Notes under the pieces: generated by a model
Told to the model about the DNA's origin: nothing
Databases searched by the model: none
Seen by the model: the letters and a program-made list of their open reading frames with translations, nothing else
Shown here: piece after piece, positions 36,681 to 46,897 of the stretch
How the letters are laid out: each line of letters starts with the position of its first letter
How positions within the stretch are numbered: the stretch's first letter is position 1
Assembly (NCBI RefSeq): GCF_900102855.1
Contig: NZ_FMWD01000004.1
Location: 137,627 to 201,626 of the forward strand
DNA: 64,000 bases
Source: Thiohalomonas denitrificans
GTDB lineage: Bacteria; Pseudomonadota; Gammaproteobacteria; Thiohalomonadales; Thiohalomonadaceae
Direction of reading: 5' to 3'
Program-made: the position numbers and the translations under genes

Positions 36681-39600
36681 TCAGGGATGCTCCTGTCCGC
36701 CCTGCAGGAAGGCCACCAGCCCCTTGATGGGAATACCTATCCAGTCGGGGCGGTTGTCGAGTTCATAGCGCAGTTCGTAGAGGGCCTTCTCCATGGCATA
36801 GAGCTCCAGTAACGCTTTTGCCTGATCGGGTTCTGCCGGGTAGGCGGGGCTGCCTGCGGCTCCCTCCTCGTAGCCTTCCATGAAGATTCTTGCAGCGGTC
36901 CGCTCCCAGTCGAGCGCGAAAGGTTCAAGCACATCGAAATTCTCCGGACTTTCGATCGTTTCCCGAAAGAGCGCGGCATAGGCCACATAGCTGAATGATC
37001 TCAACATCCCCGCCACGTCTCGCAGCGGTGAAGCCTTCTCCCGCCGCTCGGCGACCGGCCGGGCCGGCTCCCCTTCAAAGTCGATGATCACAAAATCGTT
37101 CTCCACCACCAGGACCTGACCCAGGTGATAGTCACCGTGGTGCCGGGTCTTGAAAATCGTGGCACCGCTTGGTGTCAGGGAGTCGACCCGCTCCAGCATT
37201 GCCGGCCTCATCTCCAGCAACTGCGCGGCATCCGGCCTTATCCGTTCCGGGAGTGTCTCGAACCGACGGTCAAGGACGTCGAGAGTTCGCAGCACTTCAT
37301 CGTGAAGATGCCGGATCCACTCTTCGAGTTCCCCGGCGCGCATGGCCTCCGGATCAAACGCAGGATCACCAGTGGTTCGGGCAAGGGCCTGGTGAAGCTC
37401 GCCGGTACGTCTGCCCAGCGTCTCGATGTGGACCAGTTCCGCGGCGTGTGGCTGACCCTCATCCTGCTCCGGTTGCAGCAGACACTCTTCCAGGTAACGC
37501 TCCAGGTACGCCAGGGTATAGTTCCAGGCATCCCCCTGGTTTTTCACATAAGGCTGCAGTACGGCTAACGAGACAGTCTCGCCGTCGGAGCCCAGGTATT
37601 CCAGGGTACCGAGTACCGGCATGGCATTGGGGAACGGCGATACCTCAGTGAGGAAACGACCGATTTCGACTTCGGGATTCATGCCCTCGCCAAGGCGTCG
37701 ATAGCCCTTGAGAAACAGATGATCACCGAGGATAACCGCCGTGTTGGAACCTTCGGTTTTCGGACGGCGAACCTCGAGCTTCTCCGGCAGATCCCTGGTC
37801 ATTTCAGGGAAGGCGCTGGTCGCCGAAAAACGTAATCGCCCCCCCTCCATCGCAATCTCTTGCTGCCTGGCCATGGCGCTGACCAGCGCCGGTGCGAAGT
37901 GCTCATCGACGAAGGCATCGCACAGCAATCCCACCCGTGCCTTGTGCCGCACCTTGGCCAGCGTGAAGTGCAGTAACGGCCAGGTGTCCTCATGTTCATC
38001 TTCCCAGGCAATCGTCAGCGGCAGGAAGTAGCGGATGGGCGCGTGCCCTTCGGCAGTGACATCGATCCATCCCATCAGCCATTCGCCCTCATCGGTCGAC
38101 CAGATCTGCTTTTGGCGAAAGTGAACACTGTCGATGGTGGCGCCCTTGATTCCGAACCAGCGCTGCGCCGGCAGAAATTCGGGGATCAGTTCCTGCTCGA
38201 GCTGGACCTGAAGATTGCGCGCCGCCTCCTGGCGGTGCTGGTCGACAGTAGCCGGAAACAGACTCTGCCAACCGGAGAAGAGCACCAGCACGGGCAGCTC
38301 CATGGGTGGCAGGTACTCCTCGTGCCACTCCGGCACCTCCGCCTCCGCGGTGATGCGAAACCAGTAGATATCATAGGCGTGGAGCGTTAGCAGATAAGGC
38401 AGTTCGCCAATGGGCGGAAACACGCTGTGCCCCATCAGTTCTACAGGAATCCGGCCCTTGAAGCGTCCCAGGTCCAGTTCCACCGGTTGCGCGGTGCGCG
38501 ACAGATTCGCCACGCAGAGGATCACATCATTCTCGTATTCACGAATGTAGGCGAGGATTTTGCGGTTGCCGGGGCGCAGGAACGTCAGTGTTCCCCGTCC
38601 GAAGGCACGGGTCGATTTCCGCACTGCGATTAGCCGCTTCATCCAGTTGAGAAGGGATGACGCATCGCGGCTCTGTGCCTCGACATTGACCGCATCGTAA
38701 CCGTAAACCGGGTCCATGATCGGGGGTAGATAGAGTCGCTGCGGATCGGATTTGGAAAAACCCGCGTTTCGGTCGGGGCTCCACTGCATCGGTGTGCGCA
38801 CGCCATTGCGGTCGCCGAGGAAGAAGTTGTCTCCCATCCCGATCTCATCGCCGTAGTAGATAATGGGCGATCCCGGCATCGACATCAGCAGCGAGTTCAT
38901 CAGTTTTATCTTGCCGGGGTCGTTATCCATCAGCGGCGCCAGTCGTCTCCGGATGCCGACATTGACCCGCATGCGGGTTTCGGTGGCGTAGGTCTGATAC
39001 ATGTAGTCACGTTCACGATCGGTGACCATCTCCAGGGTCAGTTCGTCATGATTGCGAAGAAAGATCGCCCATTGACCGTTCTCGGGAATTTGCGGCGTCT
39101 GCCCCATGATCTCGGTGATCGGATGCCGGTCCTCCTGTGCAACCGCCATGTACATGCGCGGCATCAGAGGGAAGTGGTAGGCCATGTGGCACTCGTCTCC
39201 CTCCCCGAAATAGTCGCGTACATCCTCCGGCCACTGATTGGCTTCGGCCAGGAACATCCGGCCTTCATAGCGTTCATCCACGGCGGCACGCATCCGCTTG
39301 ATGACATCATGGGTCTCCGGCAGGTTTTCGTTGCTGGTACCTTCGCGGACACAAAGGTAGGGGATCGCATCCAGCCGCAATCCATCCACCCCCAAATCGA
39401 GCCAGAAACGCATTACCCGGATCACCGCCTTCACCACCTGCGGGTTGTTGTGGTTCAGGTCCGGCTGATGGGAAAAGAAACGGTGCCAGTAGTACTGTTT
39501 GGCCACCGGGTCCCATGCCCAGTTGGAGCTCTCGGTGTCCGTGAAGATGATGCGGGTTTCCGGGAAACGGTTATCGTCATCGGACCATACATAAAAGTTG

Positions 39601-39998
39601 CGGGTTGCCGATCCGCGCGGTGCGCGACGCGCAGCCTGGAACCAGGCGTGTTGATCGGAGGTGTGATTGATGACCAGTTCGGTAATGACCTTCAGGCCAC
39701 GCTGGTGTGCCGTGCGGACGAAGAGCTTGAAGTCGCGGAGCAGGCCATAGTCGGGATGGACATTGCGGTAATCACCGATATCGTAGCCCTCGTCCTTCAT
39801 CGGCGAGGGATAAAACGGCAGTAACCAGATGGTATTGACGCCCAGTGACTGGATATAGTCCAGCTTTTCGGTCAGTCCGCGAAAGTCGCCGAAGCCGTCA
39901 TTGTTACTATCGAAGAAGGCCTTGACATGGAGTTGATAGATAATCGCATCCTTGTACCACAGCGGATCATCTTTCCAGGTCGGGGCTTCTGCACTCAT
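36681..39998 (-). CDS. treS: Trehalose synthase (maltose-forming) fused to maltokinase
   Basis: Bifunctional protein of 1105 residues. The N-terminal GH13 domain (about 1-560) interconverts trehalose and maltose: YQLHVKAFFDSNNDGFGDF, the nucleophile region DGLRLDAIPYLCVREGT, acid-base region MFLAEANQWPED and LRNHDELTLEM. The C-terminal domain (about 600-1105) is a maltokinase: LIPEFLPAQRWFGIKG, FLKGYRRLGEGMNPEVEIG, HGDYHLGQVL (catalytic Asp) and IIDFEGEPARP (metal Asp). Together they give maltose 1-phosphate, the GlgE substrate. ATG at 39998 with CGGAG upstream. It is downstream of glgE on the same strand, but MITE copy C lies between. Confidence 0.95.
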   Translation of the reverse strand: MSAEAPTWKDDPLWYKDAIIYQLHVKAFFDSNNDGFGDFRGLTEKLDYIQSLGVNTIWLLPFYPSPMKDEGYDIGDYRNVHPDYGLLRDFKLFVRTAHQRGLKVITELVINHTSDQHAWFQAARRAPRGSATRNFYVWSDDDNRFPETRIIFTDTESSNWAWDPVAKQYYWHRFFSHQPDLNHNNPQVVKAVIRVMRFWLDLGVDGLRLDAIPYLCVREGTSNENLPETHDVIKRMRAAVDERYEGRMFLAEANQWPEDVRDYFGEGDECHMAYHFPLMPRMYMAVAQEDRHPITEIMGQTPQIPENGQWAIFLRNHDELTLEMVTDRERDYMYQTYATETRMRVNVGIRRRLAPLMDNDPGKIKLMNSLLMSMPGSPIIYYGDEIGMGDNFFLGDRNGVRTPMQWSPDRNAGFSKSDPQRLYLPPIMDPVYGYDAVNVEAQSRDASSLLNWMKRLIAVRKSTRAFGRGTLTFLRPGNRKILAYIREYENDVILCVANLSRTAQPVELDLGRFKGRIPVELMGHSVFPPIGELPYLLTLHAYDIYWFRITAEAEVPEWHEEYLPPMELPVLVLFSGWQSLFPATVDQHRQEAARNLQVQLEQELIPEFLPAQRWFGIKGATIDSVHFRQKQIWSTDEGEWLMGWIDVTAEGHAPIRYFLPLTIAWEDEHEDTWPLLHFTLAKVRHKARVGLLCDAFVDEHFAPALVSAMARQQEIAMEGGRLRFSATSAFPEMTRDLPEKLEVRRPKTEGSNTAVILGDHLFLKGYRRLGEGMNPEVEIGRFLTEVSPFPNAMPVLGTLEYLGSDGETVSLAVLQPYVKNQGDAWNYTLAYLERYLEECLLQPEQDEGQPHAAELVHIETLGRRTGELHQALARTTGDPAFDPEAMRAGELEEWIRHLHDEVLRTLDVLDRRFETLPERIRPDAAQLLEMRPAMLERVDSLTPSGATIFKTRHHGDYHLGQVLVVENDFVIIDFEGEPARPVAERREKASPLRDVAGMLRSFSYVAYAALFRETIESPENFDVLEPFALDWERTAARIFMEGYEEGAAGSPAYPAEPDQAKALLELYAMEKALYELRYELDNRPDWIGIPIKGLVAFLQGGQEHP

Positions 39999-40063
39999 GG
40001 TGGCTCCGTTTGATTCTTGGTTCGCACGCAAACCCGGTTAGCGGTCTACCTGTTAGAAATCTA

Positions 40064-40449
40064 GTGTACTGTTACATACTTGTCGGTGCTTTCAGCGAGT
40101 CGCTGGCCGGCCAGACCGCTCCTGCGCATCCTGCGCCCGCGGCATTCGTGCATCCATGCACATCATGCAAGGCGCGTTTCGCAGGGAATGGCGCGCCCTT
40201 TCCAAGAAACGCAACGCCGCAGATGGCCGGCCAGCGGCTCGCCCGAAGGGAGCCCCCCAAAAACGCCACGACGGCGTTGCGGACTCCATCCCTGGAGTCC
40301 GCCCTTCGGGCCAGCCTTCGGCTGTCCGAATCCGCTCCCGGCGGATTCGTGCAGCGCTTGACAAGGGAATAACCATTGCCTGCGCGCTGCGCCTTGTCCT
40401 GACGTTTTTGGGGGGCTCTGAAAGTATCGCCAAGCATGCAACAGTACAC
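40064..40449. mobile_element. TA-flanked palindromic MITE, copy C (longest)
   Basis: 386 bases between TA (40062-40063) and TA (40450-40451). It has both optional modules: the one with GTGCATCCATGCAC-type hairpins in the GGCCGGCC arm, and the three-hairpin module in the GAGCCCCCCAAAAACG arm. The terminal repeat at the left is slightly changed (TTACATACTTG). It lies between glgE and treS-mak, 66 bases upstream of the treS-mak ATG. Confidence 0.92.
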
Positions 40450-40537
40450 TAGCAGCTTGTCGAACTCAGGTAATCGTAGCGACCAGGGTCGAAGTGCGAG
40501 CCAAAAGTTCCGATGTCACTCCCGCACCAGGAAGGGA

Positions 40538-42535
40538 TTAGAAGAAATATTCAAAGTCGTGTTCGGTACGCGTGCGCCGATACAACCGGAAGATGTGAGC
40601 GGGTGAACGCTGCGGGTCGAGTTCGACATAGTTTCTGGGGCCGTGCCAGAGATAACGGGAGCCGCTGAGGAGGTCATGCATCTGGTAGGGGTGGTGCGGG
40701 TCGATCTCCAATTCTTCCATGGGTAACTCCACCCATCCCGACTGAGTGTGATAGGCATCCAGATTCACCACTACCACGATGATATTGGACAGATCCCTGG
40801 TGGTTTTCCCATAGGCGATGATTTCTTCATTATCGACGGTGAAAAACTCGAGGCTGTGGTTGGCTTGCAGCGCCTCGTTCTCACGACGGATGGTATTTAC
40901 GCGCCGCATGTAATCCGCCAGGCTCTCGCGCCGCTTCACGTCCCAGTGGCGAGTCTGGTACTTTTCGGAATCCAGATACTCCTCGGATCCGGGTCGCACC
41001 GCGCGGTTCTCGGCCAACTCGAAGGCGGGGCCGTAGACTCCGTAGCTCGCCGCCAGAGTGGCCGCAAGTACCAATCGGGATGAGAAGGCCGGACGGCCGC
41101 CGAACTGGAGATATTCGGGAAGTATATCGGGAGTAGTGGGCCAGAAATTGGGCCGAAAGAACTCTCGCACCTCGGTACGGGTCAGCTCCTGCATATAGCG
41201 GGTCAGCTCCCACTTCGTGTTGCGCCAGGTGAAGTAGGTATAGGACTGGGAAAACCCGATCTTTGCCAACCGGTACATGACATTGGGGCGTGCAAACGCC
41301 TCCGAAAGAAACAGCACGTCCGGGTGTTCGCGCTTCACCTCTGCGATCACCCACTCCCAGAATGGGAACGGCTTGGTATGGGGGTTGTCGACGCGAAAGA
41401 TCGTTACCCCCTGGTCCACCCAAAACGTCAGAACGCTGTGCAGCTCCTCCCACAGCGAATGCCACTCCTCCGCTTCGAAATGGAAAGGATAGATGTCCTG
41501 GTATTTCTTGGGCGGGTTTTCCGCGTACTGCACACTCCCGTCGGGACGGTGCAGAAACCATTCGGGATGTTCCGTTACGTAGGGATGGTCGGGCGAGCAC
41601 TGGAACGCAATATCAATGGCCACTTCCAGACCCAGCTCTTCGGCGACCGTTCGGAAATGGCGAAAATCTTCGAGCGTACCCAATTGCGGATGCACAGACT
41701 TGTGACCTCCGGCCTCGGAGCCGATGGCCCAGGGACTTCCGGGGTCTTCCGGTCCTGCGATCAGGGAGTTGTTCGGACCCTTTCTCCGGCTCTCACCAAC
41801 AGGATGGATGGGCGGGAGATAGACCACGTCGAAGTTCATCGAGGCCACATGGGCCAGGCGCTCCTCACAATCGCGGAATCCGCCGTGGGACTTTCCCTGA
41901 TCGACACCGCAGGAGCGGGGAAAGAATTCATACCAGGCCGAGAAACGCGCTTTTTCCCGTTCCACTACTACCGCCAGCTCCTTCTCCGACAGGCTGGCGA
42001 GGCGCCGGTCGGCATACCGCTCCATCAGCTCGAGAAGTTTGGTGTCCAGACCAACCACGCGTCGTTCAGCTGGCTCGCCGTGCCCCCGCAAGGCAGTGAC
42101 AAATCCGTGCAGCCGTTCGGCGTCGTGCCCGCTCGCGCGTCCGGCGGCATCCTCGACCAGGTCGGCCCCCATCTGCAAGGCTACCCCGATGTCTTCGGAA
42201 TCCTCCCGAAGGCGCAAGTCGTGCCGCCAGGAGAGAAACCGGTCCACCCACGCCTGGATACGGTAACGGTAGCGGCCCATTTCGGTTACCGGAAATTCAC
42301 CGCTCCAACGGTCATGACCCAGTGACGACATGGGGACTTCATGCCACTCAGCCTCGCCCTCATGCCGATACTGAATGACGCAATCGATCAGGTCGTGCCC
42401 ATCCGTAAAGCAGTTGGCTTCTACCGCGACCGTCTCTCCAATGGTGCGCTTGACGGGAAAGCACCCGTCATCCACCTGGGGAGTGACGCCTTCGATGACA
42501 ACGCGCCGCCTGCCGTCGTTCTCCGGAAGCTTCAT
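40538..42535 (-). CDS. glgE: Alpha-1,4-glucan:maltose-1-phosphate maltosyltransferase
   Basis: Extends alpha-1,4-glucans by maltosyl units from maltose 1-phosphate. It has 665 residues, the GH13_3 length. N-terminal domain RRVVIEGVTPQVDDGCFPVKR, FDVVYLPPIHPVGES near 235, nucleophile region GVTIFRVDNPHTKPFPFWEW near 385 and acid-base VLFLSEAFARPNVM near 414; KKYQDIYPFHFE near 345 lines the donor site. It is the middle gene between glgB (90 bases upstream) and treS-mak. Confidence 0.95.
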   Translation of the reverse strand: MKLPENDGRRRVVIEGVTPQVDDGCFPVKRTIGETVAVEANCFTDGHDLIDCVIQYRHEGEAEWHEVPMSSLGHDRWSGEFPVTEMGRYRYRIQAWVDRFLSWRHDLRLREDSEDIGVALQMGADLVEDAAGRASGHDAERLHGFVTALRGHGEPAERRVVGLDTKLLELMERYADRRLASLSEKELAVVVEREKARFSAWYEFFPRSCGVDQGKSHGGFRDCEERLAHVASMNFDVVYLPPIHPVGESRRKGPNNSLIAGPEDPGSPWAIGSEAGGHKSVHPQLGTLEDFRHFRTVAEELGLEVAIDIAFQCSPDHPYVTEHPEWFLHRPDGSVQYAENPPKKYQDIYPFHFEAEEWHSLWEELHSVLTFWVDQGVTIFRVDNPHTKPFPFWEWVIAEVKREHPDVLFLSEAFARPNVMYRLAKIGFSQSYTYFTWRNTKWELTRYMQELTRTEVREFFRPNFWPTTPDILPEYLQFGGRPAFSSRLVLAATLAASYGVYGPAFELAENRAVRPGSEEYLDSEKYQTRHWDVKRRESLADYMRRVNTIRRENEALQANHSLEFFTVDNEEIIAYGKTTRDLSNIIVVVVNLDAYHTQSGWVELPMEELEIDPHHPYQMHDLLSGSRYLWHGPRNYVELDPQRSPAHIFRLYRRTRTEHDFEYFF

Positions 42536-42624
42536 GACCTGTCCCTGTGTTGTCCTGCAACGGGAACACGAGGCGCACGGGTGAAACCTCCTCTATCGTA
42601 GTCCCCGTGATCCCGCAGAGGTTC

Positions 42625-44559
42625 TCAATCCCGTTTGAAATAGAGCACGCCGAGCGGCGGCAGGGTAATGTTCAGCGAGTGGTAGCGCCCCTGAGCGCCC
42701 ACCGGAGAGGTTTCCGCACCGCCCAGGTTTCCGATGCCACTGCCACCGTAGACCTCGGCATCGGAGTTCAACACCTCTTTCCAGTAACCGGTCTCATCCA
42801 CGCCCACGACGTAGTTGTGGCGCACGACCGGCGTCATGTTGCAAACCACAAGCACGGTGCCGCCATTCTTGTCTTTGCGGATGAAGCTGATCACCGAATC
42901 TTCCCAGTCGTGGAAGTCGACCCACTCGAAACCGGCCTGTTCAAAGTCCTTCTCATACAGCGCAGGTGTGTCGCGATAAAAATGATTCAGGTCACGCATC
43001 CAGTGCTGTACGCCACCATGGGGCGTCAATTGGGTTGAATGCCACTCCAGGCTGGATTCATGGTCCCACTCACTCCACTGACCAAACTCGCAGCCCATAA
43101 AGACGAGCTTTTTGCCGGGATGTGCCCACATGTAGCCGAACAGCAGACGAAGATTGGCAAACTTCTGCCAGTCATCGCCGGGCATTTTACGAATCAATGA
43201 ACCCTTGCCGTAGACCACTTCATCGTGGGAGATCGGCAACACGAAATTCTCGTTGAAGGCGTACCAGATGCTGAAGGTCAACTGATTGTGGTGATATTTG
43301 CGGTACACGGGATCGTTGGCAAAGTAATCCAGGGTGTCGTGCATCCAGCCCATATTCCACTTCATCCCGAACCCCAGGCCGCCGAGATAGGTGGGTCTGG
43401 ATACCATCGGCCAGGCGGTGGATTCCTCGGCGATAACCTGCGTATCCGGATGATCGCGATAGACCGCCTCATTCAGCTGACGAATGAAGTGGATGGCGTC
43501 CAGGTCCTCATGACCGCCATGCGGGTTCGGTATCCACTCCCCTTCATTGCGGGCATAGTCCAGATACAGCATGGAGGCCACCGCATCCACCCTGAGCGCG
43601 TCGACGTGATATTTTTCAAGCCAGAAAAGGGCCGATGAAAGCAGGAAGGCCCGAACCTCATGCCGGCCAAAGTTGAAGATGTAGCTTTTCCATTCGGGAT
43701 GGTATCCCCGCTTGGGGTCCATGTGTTCGAACGTGTAGGTGCCGTCGAAGTAGGAAAGCCCGTGGAGATCACTCGGAAAGTGTGACGGTACCCAGTCGAG
43801 GATTACCCCGATGCCGGCCTGATGCAAACGATCGATGAGAAAGGCGAAATCCTCGGGTGCGCCGTAGCGCGAAGTCGGTGCGAAGTAACCGGTGCACTGA
43901 TAACCCCATGAGCCGTAGAACGGATGCTCCGTGACCGGCATCATCTCGACATGGGTATAACCCATCCACACCACATACTCGACCAGCTGCTCCGCGAGTT
44001 CGCGGTAGGTCAGATAGCGGTTTCCCTCTTCGGGGACCCGGCGCCAGGAACCCAGATGCAACTCGTAGACCGACATCGGGGCATCCAGCTTGTTCTTTTC
44101 GGCCCGCTCCGCCATCCACTTCCGGTCGTGCCATTCATGGCGGTCATCCCAAACGACGGAAGCGGTACGTGGTGGCTCCTCCCAGTAACGGGCAAACGGA
44201 TCCCCCTTCTCCGCCCCATAATCGTTATTACTGGAAAGCAGGTAATACTTGTAGAGCGTGCCGTGGTCCAGACCGGGGATAAACCCTTCCCAGATACCGG
44301 AACTGTCGTGGCGGGGAGCCAACGGGTGACGACCCTGTTCCCAGTCGTTGAAATCGCCGATAACCGACACTTCCCGCGCATTGGGCGCCCATACCGAAAA
44401 CAGGGTGCCCCGCTGACCTTCAATCTCCATCAGGTGAGAGCCAAGCTTGTTATGCAGCCGGACGTGGCTCCCCTCGCGGAAAAGATAGATATCGTGGTCG
44501 GTCAGCAAACTGACATCATATCTCACTTGCTGATGGACCCGAGCGACCTGCTGGTTCAT
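42625..44559 (-). CDS. glgB: 1,4-alpha-glucan branching enzyme
   Basis: Makes alpha-1,6 branches in glycogen. It has 644 residues: CBM48 domain (GTLFSVWAPNAREVSVIGDF near 51), GH13 motifs HVEMMPVTEHPFYGSWGYQ near 205, the nucleophile Asp in VDALRVDAVASMLYLDY near 325, the acid Glu in VIAEESTAW near 372 and ISHDEVVYGKGS near 440, and a C-terminal beta domain. It lacks the longest N-terminal extension of E. coli GlgB (728 residues). First gene of the glgB-glgE-treS-mak set. Confidence 0.96.
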   Translation of the reverse strand: MNQQVARVHQQVRYDVSLLTDHDIYLFREGSHVRLHNKLGSHLMEIEGQRGTLFSVWAPNAREVSVIGDFNDWEQGRHPLAPRHDSSGIWEGFIPGLDHGTLYKYYLLSSNNDYGAEKGDPFARYWEEPPRTASVVWDDRHEWHDRKWMAERAEKNKLDAPMSVYELHLGSWRRVPEEGNRYLTYRELAEQLVEYVVWMGYTHVEMMPVTEHPFYGSWGYQCTGYFAPTSRYGAPEDFAFLIDRLHQAGIGVILDWVPSHFPSDLHGLSYFDGTYTFEHMDPKRGYHPEWKSYIFNFGRHEVRAFLLSSALFWLEKYHVDALRVDAVASMLYLDYARNEGEWIPNPHGGHEDLDAIHFIRQLNEAVYRDHPDTQVIAEESTAWPMVSRPTYLGGLGFGMKWNMGWMHDTLDYFANDPVYRKYHHNQLTFSIWYAFNENFVLPISHDEVVYGKGSLIRKMPGDDWQKFANLRLLFGYMWAHPGKKLVFMGCEFGQWSEWDHESSLEWHSTQLTPHGGVQHWMRDLNHFYRDTPALYEKDFEQAGFEWVDFHDWEDSVISFIRKDKNGGTVLVVCNMTPVVRHNYVVGVDETGYWKEVLNSDAEVYGGSGIGNLGGAETSPVGAQGRYHSLNITLPPLGVLYFKRD

Positions 44560-44697
44560 TAATACTTCTCCATACTTTCAAGGCGGTTACCCCCTACGGG
44601 TTCAGCATAGACGAGGCTAGTTGCTTCGCAACGACGAACTGCCGGGGATGTTTTTCCAACGGGGTGCGGGGAACGCAGGCCTTCCTGGCCCGTCTGT

Positions 44698-46767
44698 TCA
44701 CCTTTGCTCTTTCGGAAGTTCGAACCAGAAGCGGCTGCCGGCGCCCGGTTCGGATTCGACCCCGACCCTGCCGCCCAGGCGTTCGATGCCGCGGCGCACC
44801 GTCGCCAGGCCGATGCCGGTGCCGGGATAACCACCATTGGCACGCTCGAAAACACGGAAGATCCGTCGCTGGTCTTCCGGTTTGATGCCGATACCGTTGT
44901 CTTCCACCCACACACGAACGGTGCCGTTTTGCGTTTCGGAACGAACCCGGATCTCCGGCCGAACACCGGGACGGGTGAACTTCAGGGCATTGCCGATAAG
45001 GTTACAAATCACTTGCTCGAGAATCGTGTGATGCCCCAGTACCGCAGGCATCGGGTGCTGGATATCGATGGTCGCGTCGACTCCCGGCCCGCGCTCACGC
45101 TCCACGGCAGCTCTGAACAGCGGCTCCAGCGCAATCGGCTCCAGCTCGATTTGCGATCGGCTCATACGACTGTAGGCAAGCAGCTCCTCGATCAGCTGCT
45201 CCATGTTTTCGGCTGACTCATTCATGGCGTGCAGGTATTCCAGCCCTTCGGGACCCAACCGGTCGCCATAGGCGTCCTCCAGGGCATCGCTGAACCCTCT
45301 GATATTGGCCAGCGGATTGCGCAAGTCATGAGAGACCGAGAAGGTGAAGGCCTCCAGCTCTGTATTCGTCTCCCGCAGCTCTTCGGTCCGTTCAGCCACA
45401 CGCTGTTCGAGTTCCCGGCTGTAATGCTGCACCTGCTCGAAAAGGCGGCTCTGGCGAATGGCGATGGCAACCGAATCCGCCAGCTCCCGCGCAATCACCA
45501 AATCATCTTCTTGCGGATTGCCGGGAGTCTGGCGGTAGATATTCAATGAACCGATCAGTTCCCCCTCCACCATCAGCGGAACGGCCAGATAACCGCGAAT
45601 TTCCAAAGGGACCAGCTCTTTTTGCAGCGGCGACAGGATCTCTTTCTCCCTGAGGTCGCTGATGGTGACGCTTTTTCCGGCCTGCAGGGCTGCGATTTGC
45701 GACTGGTCCGTCATCAGGAATCGCTGCTGCATCGGGAACCGGTCGACCATTTGTTTGGTAGCCGCCAATATTACGGCCCGGAGAGGGTCCTTCTCGTACA
45801 GCAACACCGCTCCGCAGCAGGACGCCGGAATCAGTTCTCCTACACGGGTGAGCGCCACCAGGGCAATCGCATCGGCCGACTGTGCCGAAAGGATGTCGCG
45901 ATCGATGGCCTGCAGCGTCTCCAGTCGCCTGGCGTGTCGTCGCAGGGCCTTTTCCGCCTGGCGGCGTGCTGTGACATCGAGGATGATCCCTTCCAGGTGG
46001 AGGTGCCCGTCGTCATTCCGGACACCCCGTCCCCGTTCCATGACCCAGCGCTGTTCACCCTCTCGCGTACGCAACCGATACTCCACTGCAAACGGCCTGT
46101 CAGCGGCCAGCGCCTCATCGACTTTTCGCCTGGTAGGTTTTCGATCATCCCGTTCGATAAGACTGTGGAATACCAGACGCCCCTCCCCTTTCAGCTCCTC
46201 CGGTGCATACCCGGTCAGTTCGCGTGCACCTTCACTGACAAAGATCATGGTCCACTGCTCATCGTTTTCACAGCGATAGGCCATCCCGGGCAGATTGGCC
46301 ATAAGGGTAGAGAGGCGCCGTTCGCTTTCGCGCAGTGACAACCGGGCTTCGCGCACCCTTTGACGCTCCAGTGCAAACCGAAGCGCACGCCCCAACTGCC
46401 GGAAGTCGAGGTCCTCCTTGATGAGGTAATCCTGCGCTCCCTGACGGATCGCCTGTACGGCGACTTCATCATCGGCCAATCCGGTCAGTACCACGATCGG
46501 AGTCTCGGGAGCGAAGGTCTGAACACGATGGAAGGTATCCAGCCCCCGGGATTCGCCCAGATTGAGGTCAAGCAGCACGACATCGACCCCTTTCGCGCCG
46601 AGAACCTCGATGCCTTCGGACAGCGTTTCGGCGTGCACCAGGTCGATTGCCGGGATGAGGTGAGCCATCTGCTCCGCTCCCGAGGAGAGCGTGCGACGCA
46701 CCAGCATGGCGTCGACGGCATCATCTTCCACGAGCAGAACACGGATTTTTCCGGCCTCGAGATTCAA
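44698..46767 (-). CDS. Hybrid sensor histidine kinase (REC-PAS-GAF-HisKA-HATPase)
   Basis: A 689-residue cytosolic kinase with no membrane segments: receiver domain (about 8-125, VLLVEDDAVDA and phospho-acceptor Asp in VVLLDLNLG), PAS with PAC (about 150-285), GAF (about 300-455), coiled coil, HisKA with SVSHDLRNPLANIRGF, and an ATPase domain (VICNLIGNALKF, VWVEDNGIGI, GTGIGLATV). The phytochrome-type HDLRNPL H-box is notable. The start is taken as TTG at 46767 because GGAGGGGAG lies just upstream and a promoter maps to 46898-46925. A GTG at 46893 would lie at the predicted transcription start. It is 138 bases upstream of glgB, so it might affect glucan metabolism; that is inference. Confidence 0.88.
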   Translation of the reverse strand: MNLEAGKIRVLLVEDDAVDAMLVRRTLSSGAEQMAHLIPAIDLVHAETLSEGIEVLGAKGVDVVLLDLNLGESRGLDTFHRVQTFAPETPIVVLTGLADDEVAVQAIRQGAQDYLIKEDLDFRQLGRALRFALERQRVREARLSLRESERRLSTLMANLPGMAYRCENDEQWTMIFVSEGARELTGYAPEELKGEGRLVFHSLIERDDRKPTRRKVDEALAADRPFAVEYRLRTREGEQRWVMERGRGVRNDDGHLHLEGIILDVTARRQAEKALRRHARRLETLQAIDRDILSAQSADAIALVALTRVGELIPASCCGAVLLYEKDPLRAVILAATKQMVDRFPMQQRFLMTDQSQIAALQAGKSVTISDLREKEILSPLQKELVPLEIRGYLAVPLMVEGELIGSLNIYRQTPGNPQEDDLVIARELADSVAIAIRQSRLFEQVQHYSRELEQRVAERTEELRETNTELEAFTFSVSHDLRNPLANIRGFSDALEDAYGDRLGPEGLEYLHAMNESAENMEQLIEELLAYSRMSRSQIELEPIALEPLFRAAVERERGPGVDATIDIQHPMPAVLGHHTILEQVICNLIGNALKFTRPGVRPEIRVRSETQNGTVRVWVEDNGIGIKPEDQRRIFRVFERANGGYPGTGIGLATVRRGIERLGGRVGVESEPGAGSRFWFELPKEQR

Positions 46768-46897
46768 CAGCTCCCCTCCATACTTCCGCGGCTGATGATC
46801 AGCTATGGCTAGCGCGTCAAACAGATTCGATGCCCCTGTTGGCGGGATTTTAGCCCCCGAATGGCTGAAGGCCGACCTGTATATCTTCGCCACTCCA

